Assembly: GCA_902767775.1 (NCBI GenBank)
Contig: CACXIP010000004.1
Coordinates: forward strand, 186,001 to 250,000
DNA: 64,000 bases
Direction: 5' to 3'
Origin: an uncultured Prevotellaceae bacterium
Lineage (GTDB): Bacteria > Bacteroidota > Bacteroidia > Bacteroidales > Bacteroidaceae
In this document: positions 7,541 through 15,378 of the stretch, in pieces
Layout of the letters: each line of letters starts with the position of its first letter
How positions within the stretch are numbered: the first letter of the stretch is position 1
The notes under the pieces: model-generated
Seen by the model: only the letters and a program-made list of their open reading frames with translations
What the model was told of the DNA's origin: nothing
Database searches by the model: none
Made by a program: the position numbers and the translations under genes

Positions 7541-9349
7541 ATGCAGACCAATTGTCATTTTTCGGTGCTTATCCATGAGCAGGCGAAGATTTTCGGCGAG
7601 AAAGCGGCACTGACCTACCGCGATTTTGGAAGCAAGGAATGGAAATCGGTGTCGTGGAATCATTTCTCACACATCGTACGACAGGTGTCGAATGCCATGC
7701 TCAATCTTGGTGTGCAGGTGCAGGAGAACATAGGCGTGTTCTCGCAGAATGCCGTGCAATACCTCTACACCGACTTCGGCGCTTTCGGCATCAGGGCGGT
7801 CACCGTTCCCTTCTATGCCACCTGCAGTGAGGAGCAGATTCGCTTCATGATTTCCGATGCTGAGGTGCGCATACTCTTCGTGGGAGAGCAGGAGCAGTAT
7901 GACAAGGCTCACCGTGTGTTTCCCCAGTGCTCATCGCTTGAGCGCATCATCATATATGACAAAAACGTCACCATCCATCCCAATGATGCCAATGCCATCT
8001 ATTTCGACGACTTCCTCAAACTCGGGGAGAATTTCCCGAGACAGACGGAGGTAGATAAGCGTTGTGCAGAGGCTACCTACGACGATATCGCCAACATCCT
8101 CTATACAAGTGGTACGACAGGCGATAGCAAGGGTGTCATCCTATCCCACGGGCAGTATCATGCCGCCATGGAGGGCAACCATGAGAATGTGCCCGTGGAT
8201 GAGAACGATGTGGTGATGAATTTCCTGCCCTATACCCATGTCTTCGAGCGCGGATGGGCCATCCTCTGCCTCACCGTGGGTGCACGGCTCGTCATCAATA
8301 CCTATCCCAAGGAGATTCAGCAGACCATGCGTGAGATTCATCCTACTTGTATGTGCTCCGTACCCCGTTTCTGGGAAAAGGTGCTCGTGGGCGTGAGGGC
8401 AAAAATCGATACCGCAGGCAGAGCCAAAAAAGCACTTTTCAAGAAAGCGCTCAGTGTAGGCCGCCGACATAATATTGAATACCTCAGCAACGGACGGACG
8501 CCACCTCCCCATCTCAAGATGGAATATGCTTTCTTCAATAAGTTGGTCTTCAGTCTGATACGGAAACAACTCGGACTGGAGCGGGCACATTTCTTCCCCA
8601 CAGCAGGAGCCACCGTGTCGCCCGAGGTGGAGGAATTCGTCCACTCAATCGGCATCAATATGATGGTGGGATACGGACTGACCGAGAGTCTCGCCACCGT
8701 ATCAAACGACCATCTCAACAAGCCCTACACCGTAGGGTCGGTGGGAAGGCCTATCTCGAGCATACAGGTGAAAATCGGTGAGAACGACGAGATTCTGCTC
8801 AAGGGGCCGACCATCACACGGGGATACTACAAGCGTGAGCAACTCACCGCCGCCTCCTTCGATGAGGAGGGCTTCTTCCATACCGGTGACGCTGGGTATA
8901 TGCGTGACGGAGAATTGTTCCTCAAGGAAAGAATCAAGGACCTTTTCAAGACCTCCAACGGCAAGTATATCGCACCACAACTTATTGAGTCAAAACTGCT
9001 CGTCGACAAGTTCGTCGACCAGATTGCTGTCATCGCCGACCAGCGTAAGTTTGTTTCCGCCCTCATCGTGCCCGATTTCACTATGTTGGAGGAGTATGCT
9101 GCCTCACAAGGCATCAAGGTAGCCTCATACGAGGAACTGTGCCAGCATCCCAAGGTGATGGAGATGATGCAGGAGCGTGTGGATACTCTCCAGCAAGGAC
9201 TCGCCAGTTACGAGCGCATCAAGCGTTTCACATTGCTGCCCAAGCCGTTCAGCATGGAGAAGGGTGAACTAACCAACACACTGAAAATCAGGCGCAACGT
9301 GCTCTTGCGCAATTATGCGGCAGAAATTGAGGAAATGTACAAGGAATAA
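7541..9349 (+). CDS. Long-chain fatty acid-CoA ligase (AMP-forming)
   Basis: Activates fatty acids to acyl-CoA through an acyl-adenylate; a cytosolic or membrane-associated ANL superfamily enzyme. The 602-residue length is typical. The AMP-binding P-loop (YTSGTTGDSKG, residues 188-198), the GYGLTES motif near 374, the FHTGDAGYMRDG motif near 448 and a C-terminal lid domain are all visible. The lid Lys probably lies in the KGELTNTLKIRR region. This is the first gene behind the duplicated promoter, 23 nt upstream of prfB. Bacteroidota often carry several such ligases, so chain-length preference cannot be inferred. Confidence 0.92.
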   Translation: MQTNCHFSVLIHEQAKIFGEKAALTYRDFGSKEWKSVSWNHFSHIVRQVSNAMLNLGVQVQENIGVFSQNAVQYLYTDFGAFGIRAVTVPFYATCSEEQIRFMISDAEVRILFVGEQEQYDKAHRVFPQCSSLERIIIYDKNVTIHPNDANAIYFDDFLKLGENFPRQTEVDKRCAEATYDDIANILYTSGTTGDSKGVILSHGQYHAAMEGNHENVPVDENDVVMNFLPYTHVFERGWAILCLTVGARLVINTYPKEIQQTMREIHPTCMCSVPRFWEKVLVGVRAKIDTAGRAKKALFKKALSVGRRHNIEYLSNGRTPPPHLKMEYAFFNKLVFSLIRKQLGLERAHFFPTAGATVSPEVEEFVHSIGINMMVGYGLTESLATVSNDHLNKPYTVGSVGRPISSIQVKIGENDEILLKGPTITRGYYKREQLTAASFDEEGFFHTGDAGYMRDGELFLKERIKDLFKTSNGKYIAPQLIESKLLVDKFVDQIAVIADQRKFVSALIVPDFTMLEEYAASQGIKVASYEELCQHPKVMEMMQERVDTLQQGLASYERIKRFTLLPKPFSMEKGELTNTLKIRRNVLLRNYAAEIEEMYKE

Positions 9350-9372
9350 GGCAAACACCGAATCCGGAAACA

Positions 9373-10494
9373 ATGATTACAAGCGACCAACTTAAAGATG
9401 TGCTGGAGAGGGTGGAAGCCTTGCACAGATATCTTGATATAGATAAGAAGAAGATTGAGTTTGAGGAGGAGGAGTTGCGCACTCAGGCACCTGATTTCTG
9501 GGACGACCCCAAAAGGGCGCAGGAGCAGATGATTAAGGTGAAGGGCATTCAGAAGTGGCTTGACGGCTACAAGGATGTGCGTGATAAGGCTGATGAGCTG
9601 CAACTCGCCTTCGACTTCTTCCACGATGATATGGTGACTGAGGAAGAAGTCGATGAAGACTACGACAAGGCCATCAAGGCCATCGAGGCACTCGAACTAA
9701 AGAATATGCTTCGTCAGAAGGAAGATCCCATGGACTGTGTGCTCAAAATCAACAGCGGTGCTGGTGGCACCGAGAGTCAGGATTGGGCACAGATGCTTAT
9801 GCGTATGTATATGCGTTGGGCTGAGGCACATGGCCACAGGGTGACTGTGAGCAACATACAGGATGGTGATGAGGCTGGTATCAAGAGCGTCACCATGGAA
9901 ATCGAGGGCGGCGACAGTGCCTATGGTTATCTGAAGAGCGAAAGCGGAGTGCACCGCCTCGTACGCGTGTCGCCCTTCAACGCCCAGGGTAAGCGCATGA
10001 CCAGTTTTGCCAGCGTTTTCGTATCCCCCCTTGTCGACGACACCATAGAGGTGTATGTCGATCCTTCGAAAGTGTCATGGGACCTCTTCAGGTCGGGTGG
10101 CGCCGGTGGCCAGAATGTCAATAAAGTGGAAACGGGCGTAAGGCTCCGCTACCAATATGTCGACCCCGACACTGGCGAGGAGGAGGAAATCCTCATTGAG
10201 AATACGGAGAGCCGCAAGCAGCTTGAGAACCGCAACAACGCCATGCGACTGCTCAAGTCGCAGCTCTATGACCGGGCAATGAAAAAACGACTCGAGGCAA
10301 AGGCAAAAATCGAGGCGGGAAAGAAAAAGATAGAGTGGGGCAGTCAGATACGCAGTTATGTCTTCGACGACAGACGCGTCAAAGACCACCGCACCAACTA
10401 CCAGACCACCGATGTCGACGGTGTGATGGACGGGAAGATAGATGGGTTCATCAAGGCTTATCTCATGGAATTCCCCGTCGTCGACGAACAATAG
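9373..10494 (+). CDS. prfB: Peptide chain release factor 2
   Basis: Class I release factor recognising UAA/UGA and triggering peptide hydrolysis on the ribosome. The peptidyl-transferase motif GGQ is at residues 245-247 (GGAGGQNVNK). The stop-recognition SPF tripeptide is in RVSPFNAQGKR near 196, the RF2 form of this motif. The gene is a single continuous frame: at the position where E. coli has a programmed +1 shift (TATCTTTGAC), this sequence reads TATCTTGATATA and needs no shift. At 373 residues it equals the full-length mature family. It lies in a run with acyl-CoA ligase upstream and a small membrane protein 31 nt downstream. Confidence 0.96.
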   Translation: MITSDQLKDVLERVEALHRYLDIDKKKIEFEEEELRTQAPDFWDDPKRAQEQMIKVKGIQKWLDGYKDVRDKADELQLAFDFFHDDMVTEEEVDEDYDKAIKAIEALELKNMLRQKEDPMDCVLKINSGAGGTESQDWAQMLMRMYMRWAEAHGHRVTVSNIQDGDEAGIKSVTMEIEGGDSAYGYLKSESGVHRLVRVSPFNAQGKRMTSFASVFVSPLVDDTIEVYVDPSKVSWDLFRSGGAGGQNVNKVETGVRLRYQYVDPDTGEEEEILIENTESRKQLENRNNAMRLLKSQLYDRAMKKRLEAKAKIEAGKKKIEWGSQIRSYVFDDRRVKDHRTNYQTTDVDGVMDGKIDGFIKAYLMEFPVVDEQ

Positions 10495-10525
10495 GAAAAG
10501 ACAACGATAACCAAATCATACGACT

Positions 10526-10669
10526 ATGAGCAAGAAAGTGAACAAAAAGCGTCAGGCTTATCAGGAGAAACAGCAGAAACAAGGACAGAATGTGGTGAAA
10601 TGGATTTTCATCGGACTGTTGCTCCTCGCCATTGTCTACGTGGCATTCACCATGACCACCATGAACTGA
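10526..10669 (+). CDS. Small 47-residue membrane protein
   Basis: Too short for ordinary gene finding but well supported by position: it starts 31 nt after prfB and stops 7 nt before the CYTH gene. The first 23 residues are strongly basic and Gln/Lys rich (MSKKVNKKRQAYQEKQQKQG). One transmembrane helix follows (about 24-42, VVKWIFIGLLLLAIVYVAF) and then a short TMTTMN tail. The charge pattern predicts a cytoplasmic N-terminus. The function is not known; a small membrane anchor or regulator is possible. Conservation between prfB and CYTH genes in related genomes would confirm it. Confidence 0.7.
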   Translation: MSKKVNKKRQAYQEKQQKQGQNVVKWIFIGLLLLAIVYVAFTMTTMN

Positions 10670-10676
10670 TTGAACC

Positions 10677-11177
10677 ATGAGCGGTTTTGAGATTGAAAGG
10701 AAATTCCTCGTCCATAAGGATAAGGACTATAAGAGCCGTGCCTATGCCTACAGCTATATCAAGCAGGGCTATATTGCTGCGAGGAGTGCGACCATCAGGG
10801 TGAGGGTGCGCGACGACAGGGCATATCTCACCATCAAGGGACCGTCAGTCGATGGTGGTCTCAAACGCTATGAGTTTGAGAAGGAAATCACGCTTGATGA
10901 GGCACAGCATTTGTTTGAGTTATGCGAACCTGGTGTGGTGGAGAAGACACGCTACCTCGTGCGCAGCGGCAACCACATCATCGAGGTAGATGAGTTTATC
11001 GGCGACAACGAGGGACTTGTCATCGCTGAGATAGAATTGGGTGAGGAGAATGAAGCTTATGAGTTGCCCGACTTCATCGGCCCAGAGGTCACGGGTGATG
11101 TGAGGTTTTACAACAAGCAGCTCAGGAGGCATCCTTTTTGTTTGTGGCGCAATAATTTGCCACCAGAATTCCAATGA
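10677..11177 (+). CDS. CYTH domain protein (triphosphate tunnel metalloenzyme family)
   Basis: A 166-residue protein that is entirely one CYTH domain. The defining ExExK motif is at residues 5-9 (EIERK). Alternating basic and acidic strands follow (ATIRVRVRDDRAYLTIKG, then EFEKEI), as expected for a beta-barrel tunnel that binds triphosphate and divalent metal. Bacterial members include inorganic triphosphatases, thiamine triphosphatases and class IV adenylate cyclases. This short single-domain form most resembles a triphosphatase, but the reaction is not decided by sequence alone. It is the last gene of the acyl-CoA ligase-prfB run, and its 3' end overlaps the convergent VanZ gene by 56 bp. 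Confidence 0.9.
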   Translation: MSGFEIERKFLVHKDKDYKSRAYAYSYIKQGYIAARSATIRVRVRDDRAYLTIKGPSVDGGLKRYEFEKEITLDEAQHLFELCEPGVVEKTRYLVRSGNHIIEVDEFIGDNEGLVIAEIELGEENEAYELPDFIGPEVTGDVRFYNKQLRRHPFCLWRNNLPPEFQ

Positions 11178-11529
11178 TGAATGCGAGGGTGGAGCCTACA
11201 CTGTTGGCTGCGAAGTCAAGCCATTCGCCACTTCGGCGCCCGCCGGTGCAGTAGGCTTGAAGGATTTCAAGGAGGCCGCCCATGGCGATAGGTGCCAGCC
11301 AGATGAGCAAGGTGACACGCCGCCGGTTCACCTTCTTGTGCTGACGTAAATACTCCCACCACATCACAAGTCCTGTACCCAAATACATGGTGGTGTGCGT
11401 CCATTTGTCCACCGCCCTCACATGCCCTACATGCACATGGACATCAAGGAAAAGGCACAGATACCATATGGCGGCAATTGCCAGACAGGAGAGAGGGTAG
11501 TGGGTGATGAGATGACGGAGATATTTCAT
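11122..11529 (-). CDS. VanZ family membrane protein
   Basis: A 135-residue inner-membrane protein with about four hydrophobic segments (roughly 10-28, 46-62, 74-90, 106-124). VanZ signatures are visible: DKWTHTTMYLGTGL near 41-54 and EILQAYCTGGRRSGEWLDFAANSVGS near 86-111. VanZ is known from teicoplanin resistance in enterococci, but members are widespread and most have no assigned role. Nothing nearby suggests glycopeptide resistance. The gene is alone on its strand, and its 3' end overlaps the end of the CYTH gene. Confidence 0.85.
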   Translation of the reverse strand: MKYLRHLITHYPLSCLAIAAIWYLCLFLDVHVHVGHVRAVDKWTHTTMYLGTGLVMWWEYLRQHKKVNRRRVTLLIWLAPIAMGGLLEILQAYCTGGRRSGEWLDFAANSVGSTLAFIIGILVANYCATNKKDAS

Positions 11530-11568
11530 GCTTTGGAATTTTCGGGTGCAAAATTAGAGGTTTTTCCT

Positions 11569-11576
11569 TATATTTG
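11569..11576 (+). promoter_or_regulatory. -7 promoter box before the symporter pair
   Basis: TATATTTG is a full TAnnTTTG match 35 nt before ATG 11612. No convincing TTTG lies 19-20 bp upstream. Confidence 0.55.
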
Positions 11577-11611
11577 CAAATAATTGTCATACATATAAAG
11601 GTATAAGGCTA

Positions 11612-12976
11612 ATGGCTAAGACAACGGAGAGAGCGCATTTCGGCAGCAAGTTGGGCGTGGTGCTTGCCACGGCTGGTTCGGCTGTGGGACTGGGCAACGT
11701 GTGGCGTTTCCCTTATATGGCGGGAGAGAATGGCGGTGCAGCGTTCATCGTTATCTATGTGCTGTGTGTGCTTATCCTTGGCATCCCCTGCATGGTGAGC
11801 GAGTTTGTCATCGGCCGCCACGGAGCCGCTAACACGGCGAGGGCATACAGTCGAATTGCTGGTGGCAGCGCATGGAAATACGTGGGATTTCTCGGTGTAA
11901 TCACCGGATTCCTTATCGCTGGCTATTATGCCGTGGTGTCGGGATGGTGCCTGCAATATGTCTATGGAGCCCTTGTGGGCGGCATCAATGGCGATTCCGA
12001 CTATGTCACCCGTTATTTCATCGAGTTTTCCTCCCATCCCGTCAAGCCTGTGTTCTGGGCTGTGCTGTTTTTGGTCATTACCCATTTCGTCATTGTCAGG
12101 GGGGTGCGCAACGGCATCGAGCGGGTGTCGAAAATGATGATGCCTACACTTTTCATCCTTCTGCTTGTCATCGTGGTGGCATCGTGTATGCTTCCGGGAG
12201 CGGAGAAAGGCATCGCCTTCCTCTTCAAGCCCGATTTCTCCAAGTTGGATGGTGATGTGTTTCTCGGTGCGCTCGGACAGTCGTTCTACTCGCTCAGTAT
12301 AGCCATGGGATGCATCTGCACATATGCATCATATTTCTCTCGGCATACCAACCTGCTTAATTCCGCACTTGAGATCAGCATTGTAGATTGTCTCGTTGCC
12401 ATCCTTGCCGGACTGATGATATTCCCTGCAGCATTCTCTGTAGGCATCAGTCCTGACTCTGGGGCATCACTTGTCTTCATCACACTTCCCAACGTGTTCC
12501 AGCAGGCATTCGCTTCGATGCCCGTGGTGGGATATGTCGTAGGTGTTATGTTCTACCTGCTCCTCTCTGTGGCCGCCCTTACCTCGCTCATCTCCCTCCA
12601 TGAGGTGAGCACTGCATTCCTGCAGGAGGAGTTGCGTATCTCCAGGGGACGGGCTGCCACCATAGTCACCGTTTCCCTATCGGTCATCGGTATGTTCTGC
12701 TCCTTTTCCCTTGGAGCAGTCGACGGACTGAGCCTTTGGGGAATGTCTCTTTTCGATGTTTTCGATTTCGTCACAGGACAGATTTTCCTGCCCATCGGCG
12801 GACTGCTCACCTGCATCTTCATAGGATGGGTGGTGCCGCGTAAAGTGGTGCATGATGAGTTCACCAACTGGGGTACGCTGCGCACCACTTTCTTCGGAGT
12901 CTATCTCTTCTTGGTTCGCTTCATCTGTCCGGTGAGTATCGTCGCCATCTTCCTTCATCAGTTAGGTGTATTCTAA
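11612..12976 (+). CDS. Sodium-dependent transporter of the NSS family (copy 1)
   Basis: Inner-membrane sodium symporter of the neurotransmitter:sodium symporter family, presumably importing an amino acid or amine. The signature GSAVGLGNVWRFPY of the broken first helix lies at about residues 22-35. At 454 residues with roughly 11-12 hydrophobic helices it has the size of the shorter bacterial members. The next gene, 12 nt downstream, is a close paralogue colinear over the entire length (compare MLPGAEKGIAFLFKPDFSKL with MLPGASRGIEFLFKPDFSKV). The pair therefore arose by tandem duplication and is likely co-expressed, with the HhH gene following. Confidence 0.92.
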   Translation: MAKTTERAHFGSKLGVVLATAGSAVGLGNVWRFPYMAGENGGAAFIVIYVLCVLILGIPCMVSEFVIGRHGAANTARAYSRIAGGSAWKYVGFLGVITGFLIAGYYAVVSGWCLQYVYGALVGGINGDSDYVTRYFIEFSSHPVKPVFWAVLFLVITHFVIVRGVRNGIERVSKMMMPTLFILLLVIVVASCMLPGAEKGIAFLFKPDFSKLDGDVFLGALGQSFYSLSIAMGCICTYASYFSRHTNLLNSALEISIVDCLVAILAGLMIFPAAFSVGISPDSGASLVFITLPNVFQQAFASMPVVGYVVGVMFYLLLSVAALTSLISLHEVSTAFLQEELRISRGRAATIVTVSLSVIGMFCSFSLGAVDGLSLWGMSLFDVFDFVTGQIFLPIGGLLTCIFIGWVVPRKVVHDEFTNWGTLRTTFFGVYLFLVRFICPVSIVAIFLHQLGVF

Positions 12977-12988
12977 ACCTCCAATAGT

Positions 12989-14350
12989 ATGAGCGACGGC
13001 ATGCGAGGCGGTTTTACCTCAAGGATAGGCATTGTCCTGGCCACGGCGGGTTCAGCTGTCGGACTGGGCAATATCTGGCGCTTTCCCTACATGACAGGTG
13101 TGAACGGCGGAGCGGCATTCATCCTGATTTATTGTGTGTGCGTGCTTTTGCTCGGCATCCCAGGCATGGTGGCTGAGTTTGTCGTGGGACGCTCGTCGCA
13201 GTCGAATGCGGCAAGGGCATACAACAAATTGGCTGGCAGCACCCCATGGCGTGTCATAGGCTATTTGGGCGTGCTCACGTCGATGATTATCTTGGGGTTC
13301 TACGCCGTGGTGGCCGGTTGGTGCCTCCAGTATCTGTGGGTGTCGCTTTCTGCCCAGCTCAAAGGCAATGTGGGTGAGGTGGAGGCCTATTTCGCAGCCT
13401 TTTCTTCCAATCCGTGGAAACCCACGCTGTGGGCGTTGTGTTTTATCTGTCTGACCCATTTCGTGGTGGCACGTGGTGTGCGCGACGGCATTGAGCGGGC
13501 ATCGAAACTGCTCATGCCCACGCTGTTGGTGCTCTTGTTGGTATTGATAGTGGCTTCATGCATGTTGCCTGGAGCGTCACGCGGCATCGAGTTCTTGTTC
13601 AAACCCGACTTCTCGAAAGTGACAGGCACAGTGGTGCTCGAGGCTTTGGGGCAGGCTTTCTTCTCGCTTTCCCTCGGAACGGCATGCCTGTGCACCTACG
13701 CCTCCTATTTCTCGCGCAAGACCCATTTGGTGAATGCTGCCGTGCAGATAGCGCTGCTCGACACCTTTGTCGCCATCCTCGCCGGACTGATGATATTCCC
13801 TGCGGCGTTCTCCGTGGGGGTGAGTCCCAACTCTGGTCCGTCGCTCATCTTCATCACGCTGCCCAATGTGTTTCACGAGGCGTTTGGCAGCGTCCCTGTT
13901 GTGGGTTATGTCATCTCGGTGCTTTTCTATGCTCTGCTTTCCCTGGCTGCGCTTACCTCCACCATTTCTATGCATGAGATAGGAACCGCTTTTTTCCATG
14001 AGGAATTGCATATTACGCGCAACCAAGGGGCATGGATTGTCACTGTGCTCTGTGGCATCATCGCAGTATTCTGCTCATTGTCGAATGGCGTGCTCGCCCA
14101 ACTCACCATCATGGGGCAGGGATTGCTGGACTTCTGCGACTCGCTCACTGCCAACATCCTTTTGCCTTTGGGCGCTTTCCTCACCAGTCTTTTCGTGGGT
14201 TGGTATGTCCCGAAGAAAGTGGTCAGCGACCAAATCACCAATTGGGGCGAGACCGCCCAATGGAGTTACCGCGTATTCCTCTTCTTTGTACGCTTCGTAT
14301 GCCCGCTGTGCATCGCAGTCATCTTCCTTCATCAACTCAAGGTCATTTAA
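12989..14350 (+). CDS. Sodium-dependent transporter of the NSS family (copy 2)
   Basis: Paralogue of the preceding gene, 453 residues, with the same first-helix signature (GSAVGLGNIWRFPYMTG, about 20-36) and conserved segments through the rest of the protein. The changes seen between the copies include VWRFPYMAGENGG to IWRFPYMTGVNGG next to the sodium and substrate site, so they could differ in substrate. NSS proteins are normally encoded by single genes and act alone, so a two-subunit transporter is not implied. It starts 12 nt after copy 1, and the next gene starts 12 nt after its stop. Confidence 0.92.
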   Translation: MSDGMRGGFTSRIGIVLATAGSAVGLGNIWRFPYMTGVNGGAAFILIYCVCVLLLGIPGMVAEFVVGRSSQSNAARAYNKLAGSTPWRVIGYLGVLTSMIILGFYAVVAGWCLQYLWVSLSAQLKGNVGEVEAYFAAFSSNPWKPTLWALCFICLTHFVVARGVRDGIERASKLLMPTLLVLLLVLIVASCMLPGASRGIEFLFKPDFSKVTGTVVLEALGQAFFSLSLGTACLCTYASYFSRKTHLVNAAVQIALLDTFVAILAGLMIFPAAFSVGVSPNSGPSLIFITLPNVFHEAFGSVPVVGYVISVLFYALLSLAALTSTISMHEIGTAFFHEELHITRNQGAWIVTVLCGIIAVFCSLSNGVLAQLTIMGQGLLDFCDSLTANILLPLGAFLTSLFVGWYVPKKVVSDQITNWGETAQWSYRVFLFFVRFVCPLCIAVIFLHQLKVI

Positions 14351-14362
14351 TGTCGATGCCTT

Positions 14363-15334
14363 ATGTCTTGGAGGGAGTTTTTCTATTTTCAGAAGTCTGA
14401 CCGCAAGGTTCTTGTTGTGGCGATGTGTGTGGCTGTCGTTGCTTTGGGTGTCATTTTCTTGCTGGGCGGTCGCCATGACACCACACCAGGAGAAGATAAC
14501 GACAGCCTCGCCATGAACAAGGGGATGGAGAATCCTCCGGCAGATGGGGCTTATTATGCCACAGAAGGACGTGCCGTCACTTTGTCGCCTTTCGATCCCA
14601 ACACAGCCGACAGCACACAATTGCTATCCCTCGGTCTGCAACCGTGGCAGGTGCGCAACATCTATCGCTATCGTGCCAAGGGGGGCGTCTTTCGCCAACC
14701 GGAAGATTTCGCGCGCGTCTATGGACTTACTGCAGGACAATATCGTGAACTGCAGCCATATATCCGCATCTCACCCGACTACCGACCTGCATCGGAAGTG
14801 TATGGCAGAAATCACTCGTATGGCAGCGGACGTAGGGGCGTCCGTGACGGGGGCACAGCTCAAGGAAATGCTGTTGAGGGCGGATACAAACAGGATGTCG
14901 CGGGATTTGTGCGCGACACGGTGCGGTATCCTGTAAAACTAAGAGTGGGAGAGGTAATCGACCTCAATACATCGGACACTACTATGCTGAAGAAAGTGCC
15001 GGGCATCGGCAGTTATTATGCCCGCAAGGTGGTGGCCTACCGTGAGCGGCTCGGTGGGTTCTTCTCCGCCGACCAGTTGTTTGAGATAGAGGGGTTCCCA
15101 GAGGAGGCTGTCGATTTCTTCACTTGCAATGGGGCTGTTGTAAAGAAGCTAAAAGTCAACCAACTTTCGCTGTCTCAGCTTCGCAAGCATCCATACATTG
15201 GTTTTTATCAAGCGAAGGCAATTACCGACTACCGCCGCCTCAAGGGTCCGCTCCATTCCCTCGACGAACTCCGTCTGCTACCCGACTTCCCTCAGGATGT
15301 CATCGACCGTCTCTCGCCATACGTGGAGTTTTGA
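14363..15334 (+). CDS. Membrane-anchored helix-hairpin-helix protein (ComEA-like repeats)
   Basis: A 323-residue protein with a short basic N-terminus, one transmembrane helix (about 14-36) and an acidic linker, followed by three helix-hairpin-helix units. Unit 1 is at about 75-135 (FDPNTADSTQLLSLGL), unit 2 at 200-245 (DLNTSDTTMLKKVPGIGSYY) and unit 3 at 268-323 (QLSLSQLRKHPYIGFYQAKA). The units resemble the DNA-binding HhH of ComEA, which binds incoming DNA outside the inner membrane during natural transformation. That role here is inference only, as no other competence genes are seen. It sits 12 nt after the second symporter and ends convergently with the M6 protease gene. Confidence 0.8.
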   Translation: MSWREFFYFQKSDRKVLVVAMCVAVVALGVIFLLGGRHDTTPGEDNDSLAMNKGMENPPADGAYYATEGRAVTLSPFDPNTADSTQLLSLGLQPWQVRNIYRYRAKGGVFRQPEDFARVYGLTAGQYRELQPYIRISPDYRPASEVYGRNHSYGSGRRGVRDGGTAQGNAVEGGYKQDVAGFVRDTVRYPVKLRVGEVIDLNTSDTTMLKKVPGIGSYYARKVVAYRERLGGFFSADQLFEIEGFPEEAVDFFTCNGAVVKKLKVNQLSLSQLRKHPYIGFYQAKAITDYRRLKGPLHSLDELRLLPDFPQDVIDRLSPYVEF

Positions 15335-15378
15335 CAACTCTCTCTATCCCCAAAGGTGGAAGATGTGTGTTGCGGGTT

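Noticed and set aside
11122-11529. Glycopeptide-resistance gene
   Set aside because: VanZ homology alone is not resistance; no vanHAX or regulator is present.
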